A stretch of DNA of 32,320 nucleotides from Saprospiraceae bacterium. Its GTDB lineage: Bacteria > Bacteroidota > Bacteroidia > Chitinophagales > Saprospiraceae. A program made the translations under genes and the position numbers. Below, in pieces: positions 28,728 through 32,320 of the stretch; position 1 is the first letter of the stretch, and every line of letters begins with the position of its first letter. The notes under the pieces are model-generated. The model saw nothing but the letters and a program-made list of their open reading frames with translations. It did not search any database and had not been told where the DNA came from. The stretch spans positions 1 to 32,320 of the forward strand of contig JAAUTG010000012.1 in the NCBI GenBank assembly GCA_012031785.1, written 5' to 3'.

Positions 28728-31700
28728 CTATTTGATGATGACTAATTTTTCTAGGTTACTTTCTTGAGGTGCTTTACCATTGGATGTTGAAGTGTACAAC
28801 TTGATACGATAAAGATAAATACCTTTTCCTAAATCAAAACCAGAATCGCTTTTTCCATCCCAACGAATACAATTTTCTTGTGTAACGGAAAAATCCGAAG
28901 CAAAGATACTTTCTTCAATGGATTTAACTAATTTTCCATCCACAGAAAATATTTCAATCCGCACTTCTAAGCTCTCATTTATAAAATCATGCCTAAAAGT
29001 AAAGCAAGTGAAATCATAAAAAGGATTTGGGAAGTTCATCACCTGTTGTAAAGCATTTTTGGCGTTTTCTGCCACCACAAACTCCGTGAAACCCTCTGCT
29101 GGATTGTTTGCTACATCCCAAGCCTTTACCCGAATGCGGTGCAGACCTTCTGCTAGATTACTCAATGGAAAACGCACCGTTCCTTTTTGGTAATTGTCCA
29201 ATTCTGATTGATAGTAATCATTGAGTAAATAAGTATTTTTAGTATCTTCATCCAACACTGCCTCCAAGTCGTGACCAATGCTATTACCTGTTACGTTGAT
29301 GCCATTATCATCCTCTAACTTCACAAGTAATATAGGATTTGGAGTAGTATTACCTCCAAACACAAAGTTCTCATTGTTCATAAACACTTCTACCTTAGGA
29401 CCTTGTTGGTCAACTTGCGCTTGCTGGTCAGTACCACCGATAATAATATTGTCGTAATATCCTGACGCATCCACTTTATTGATTAAGTCTTTGGCATAAA
29501 AGCTGAATTTTCCATTTCCAAACTCAAAATTAATGTCTTTAGGTACTACAAACTCTAATCGGAAGCGACCTGCTTTTACGCTGGCATTCCCCTTAAAAAT
29601 AACATTTTTTTGAAGCCTGAAATTTAATTTTTCACTAGAAGCGTCTTGTGCTAAGGTACTGTATTTAACGGCTTTATCAAAAATAGTTGTAACCAGGTCT
29701 CCATTAAACCAATTTGCTAAATTTTCGTCATCGTCTCTTATTTCGCCTTCCACCACCACGCGCTCCAAAGCACTAAGGGTATCTATTCCTTCTATTTCAA
29801 CTGATTTTTGATTGATATGGGTAGTGACTACGCGGTAAAGTGGTAGTGCCAAAGGCTGTGCAGGATCACCTAGTAAAGTAAATTTTCTTGAATTTTCTGA
29901 CCTTCCTACACTTGACCCGTTCTTGGCACTAAGGATGATTTCTCCTAAGGTTGGTCTTCTTCCTTCTACATTCTGAAACATGGTATCAAAAACGGCACGT
30001 ACTAAAGTGGCATTAGAACTAGCAAATACAGCTCGAACAGTGGTTAATAATGCAATTCCACCGCCATTTGGTGTTAGTAACACTTCTTCTCCCGCTGTCA
30101 CTTGATTAGGGTCGTCGTAACCTGAAAATGAGCAAGTTGCAGTAATAAATACGGGTAAACGGTCTGCATTATTCCAGTTTCTGATGTCTCCGCGATTCTT
30201 ATCCAGCACACGCTCTTGCGCCCAACCCTGCGAGCCACCATGTCCCAAGTAGTTAATCGCCAGAACGCCCCTAAAAAGTGCTTGTTCAATGGCTTCCGTA
30301 GCCAACGGAAATCCTTGTCCACCTGATGTGGACTGTTGTGGAAAAGCATCTAAATAGATTTTTTCTTGATTAAATACAGGATGTTTAGAAAATAGGGTGT
30401 CTGCAATTCGATCCGTATCTTTGACGTGCAAGTTGCGGTCTTCATCGTCTGCCACAAAAGCAATGCGCTTGCGCCAATCGCCAAAAGTATTTGGACTAAT
30501 GTCGTAGCGAATAATCTTGTCTGTAACTTGCCTTGCTTCCAATGCTGTTTTCACGGGAAGTCGCCCAACGGCAATATCTATGTCACCCCTTAAATCAAAT
30601 CCTTCATTATCGCCTAACAGCGCAAATAATCATCAGATGGAAAGGCTGTGATAGGGCTTTCCGAATCGTCAGTTTCATAGACAGGAATGAAGTTGCCGCC
30701 GCGTTTGCCTATATTTCTATAATCAAAAGAGCCATCTCCAAATAGCAACAAGTACTTAAAACGTGGGTATTTTTGTGCATCATTCGAGCAAAATCTCGAA
30801 TGGCAGTTGGGTCTTGCCGACCAGAAGAAAACTCATTATAAAGTGCAAAAATATTAACTGTATCCACGTTGAATTTAGAGTAAGTGTTTCGATGTTCCGC
30901 CAACCGTGCAGCTTGTGCCCGAAATAAGGGATGAAATAGAATCACCATATCTAATTCCTGCAAACCATGAATATTTTGATTGGCTATTTTTTCTATGCTG
31001 ACGGGTTCAAAAGCTTGTGTGGGAGTAAAAGCAACAAATTCTTTAATATTTGAAGTGGGGACACCGAATCGGATTGTATTTCCAACACTACTAAATGTCT
31101 GTCTGACCGCAGATAAGGGTTGCGTAATATCCCAAATTTCTAAGTCTTGAGCAGTGCCTTGCAATTCAAAAACAGTAGAAGCAAAGTTGATAGATTGTGC
31201 ATCTCTGAAACGCAATTGATGATTGCTTAATATGAGTTTTCTTCTCGCATTCAAGGTGATGTAATCCAACCAACCTTCTTCACCAGGATAATTGACTTTG
31301 ATGCTAATCTTGTCTTGATTGGCGGTAAATTCCCCTTTCAAAATACCGATGTTGGCGTATTGGGCTTCAGAGGGTTCAGAAAAGAGCTATTGGTGTTAGT
31401 GATATTAGAAGACACCAAAGTTGTTCCTTCTATATTGACATTGAAGTTAGAGTTGCTGCGGTTTCTAGCAGCTAGAACAGCTTTGATTTTTATTCTTTCG
31501 GTGGTCACGCGATTAGGAACTTCAAAATCGTAGGTGTAGCTCTTTTGGTTCTTAAAAAGGTCTCCATACCAACGTTTTCCAGAACCCTGTGCTTGGTTGA
31601 AAGCATCCAGCAAGTTCAATTCTTCTTCCTCAAAGTGGATAATTTCGTCGAAAGTGCTGGTGGTGTAGGTTGTATTTTCAAGGCTTTCCTGTTGCTCTAT

Positions 31701-32175
31701 TTTCCTATTACTTTCGTCGCTAATTTTTAAAAAGTAGTAATTATAATTATCAAAAGTATTTTTTTGTAAGGTGAATAATTTATCATTGATATTGTAAATT
31801 TGTTTATCCGCACCTTCTGCATAGAAGAGAATATAGTCATTAGCATCAAAACGACCATCTTCGCCGCCCACAATTTGAACGGTGTTTTCCTGTAAATCAT
31901 CTATACGTGGAGTGGCAATAAGTTCTGGAAGCATTCCGCCACCATTCCCATATATTTTTATTTGTCGAGGCGATACTATACGCGCAAAATCGTCGCCAAG
32001 TCTGCTCCTAAGCCATTCGTAGGAAAGCCTGTAAACACCTGTTTTTTCAATACCCATCTTGTAAATAATACCATCGCTCAACACAGAGGCATCTGCGAAT
32101 TGACCTGTGGCATAAAAAAGAACTTAATAAGCACATCCACAGGATATTGTAAGATAAATATTGATTTTTTTTCAT
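28728..32175 (-). CDS. porU: Type IX secretion system sortase PorU (C25 gingipain-type), frameshifted
   Basis: 28728..30554, 30709..31341 and 31338..32084 plus an N-terminal ATG at 32175 (MKKNQYLSYNILWMCLLSS) join after single-base corrections. C25 motifs YLGHGGSQGW (His) and ITATCSFSGYDDP (Cys); FlgD-like C-terminal domain MNFPNPFYDFTCFTF...GKGIYLYRIKL. Confidence 0.95.
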
Positions 32176-32320
32176 GTTTTGAATGTCTTTTTAATTTGGC
32201 GGATGCACAAATATACAAAAAACTTGTTTTCTTTGTTTTCACAATCTAAAACGTTATTGTAACGTTAAAGACATTGTTGTATTGTATATTAAAATGTGCA
32301 ATACACAGTTTTATAAGGTA

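Noticed and set aside
1-32320. CRISPR array, prophage, defence island or biosynthetic gene cluster
   Set aside because: No regularly spaced direct repeats, no phage structural genes, no recognisable defence or NRPS/PKS genes; gene content is housekeeping and envelope functions.

Overview
AT-rich chromosomal window from a Bacteroidota bacterium (probably Saprospiria-like, judged only from protein flavour). It is mostly housekeeping and envelope genes. Identified content: a NarL/LuxR response regulator, tRNA-His(GTG), tRNA-Ser(TGA), DinB, an FG-GAP protein with a T9SS sorting tail, MOSC, polyprenyl synthetase, DUF6427-like membrane protein, PurQ, a large TolB-propeller/outer-membrane-barrel fusion, a BatE-like TPR-SH3 protein, a TlpA-like redoxin, a PepSY-like protein, a SWIM zinc-finger protein, DUF72, a TenI/ThiE-ThiD fusion, RidA, GNAT, a PHP phosphodiesterase, a pectinacetylesterase/Notum-like hydrolase, an amidohydrolase, and the type IX secretion genes porV and porU. 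Two observations stand out. (1) A family of imperfect, inverted-repeat intergenic elements (about 90-170 bp, ends related to GTTACGCAATTTGCTTTT or GTTGCGCAACTGGTTATTT) occurs at seven or eight places. Several copies abut stop codons. They look like a MITE/REP-like or 3'-UTR RNA element family. (2) At least 15 single-base indels, mostly in homopolymers, split six conserved genes (polyprenyl synthetase, DUF6427, the TolB/barrel gene, PHP phosphodiesterase, amidohydrolase, porU). This points to uncorrected sequencing errors rather than pseudogenes. I saw no CRISPR array, prophage, defence island or biosynthetic cluster. All family calls come from reading the sequence, with no database search.
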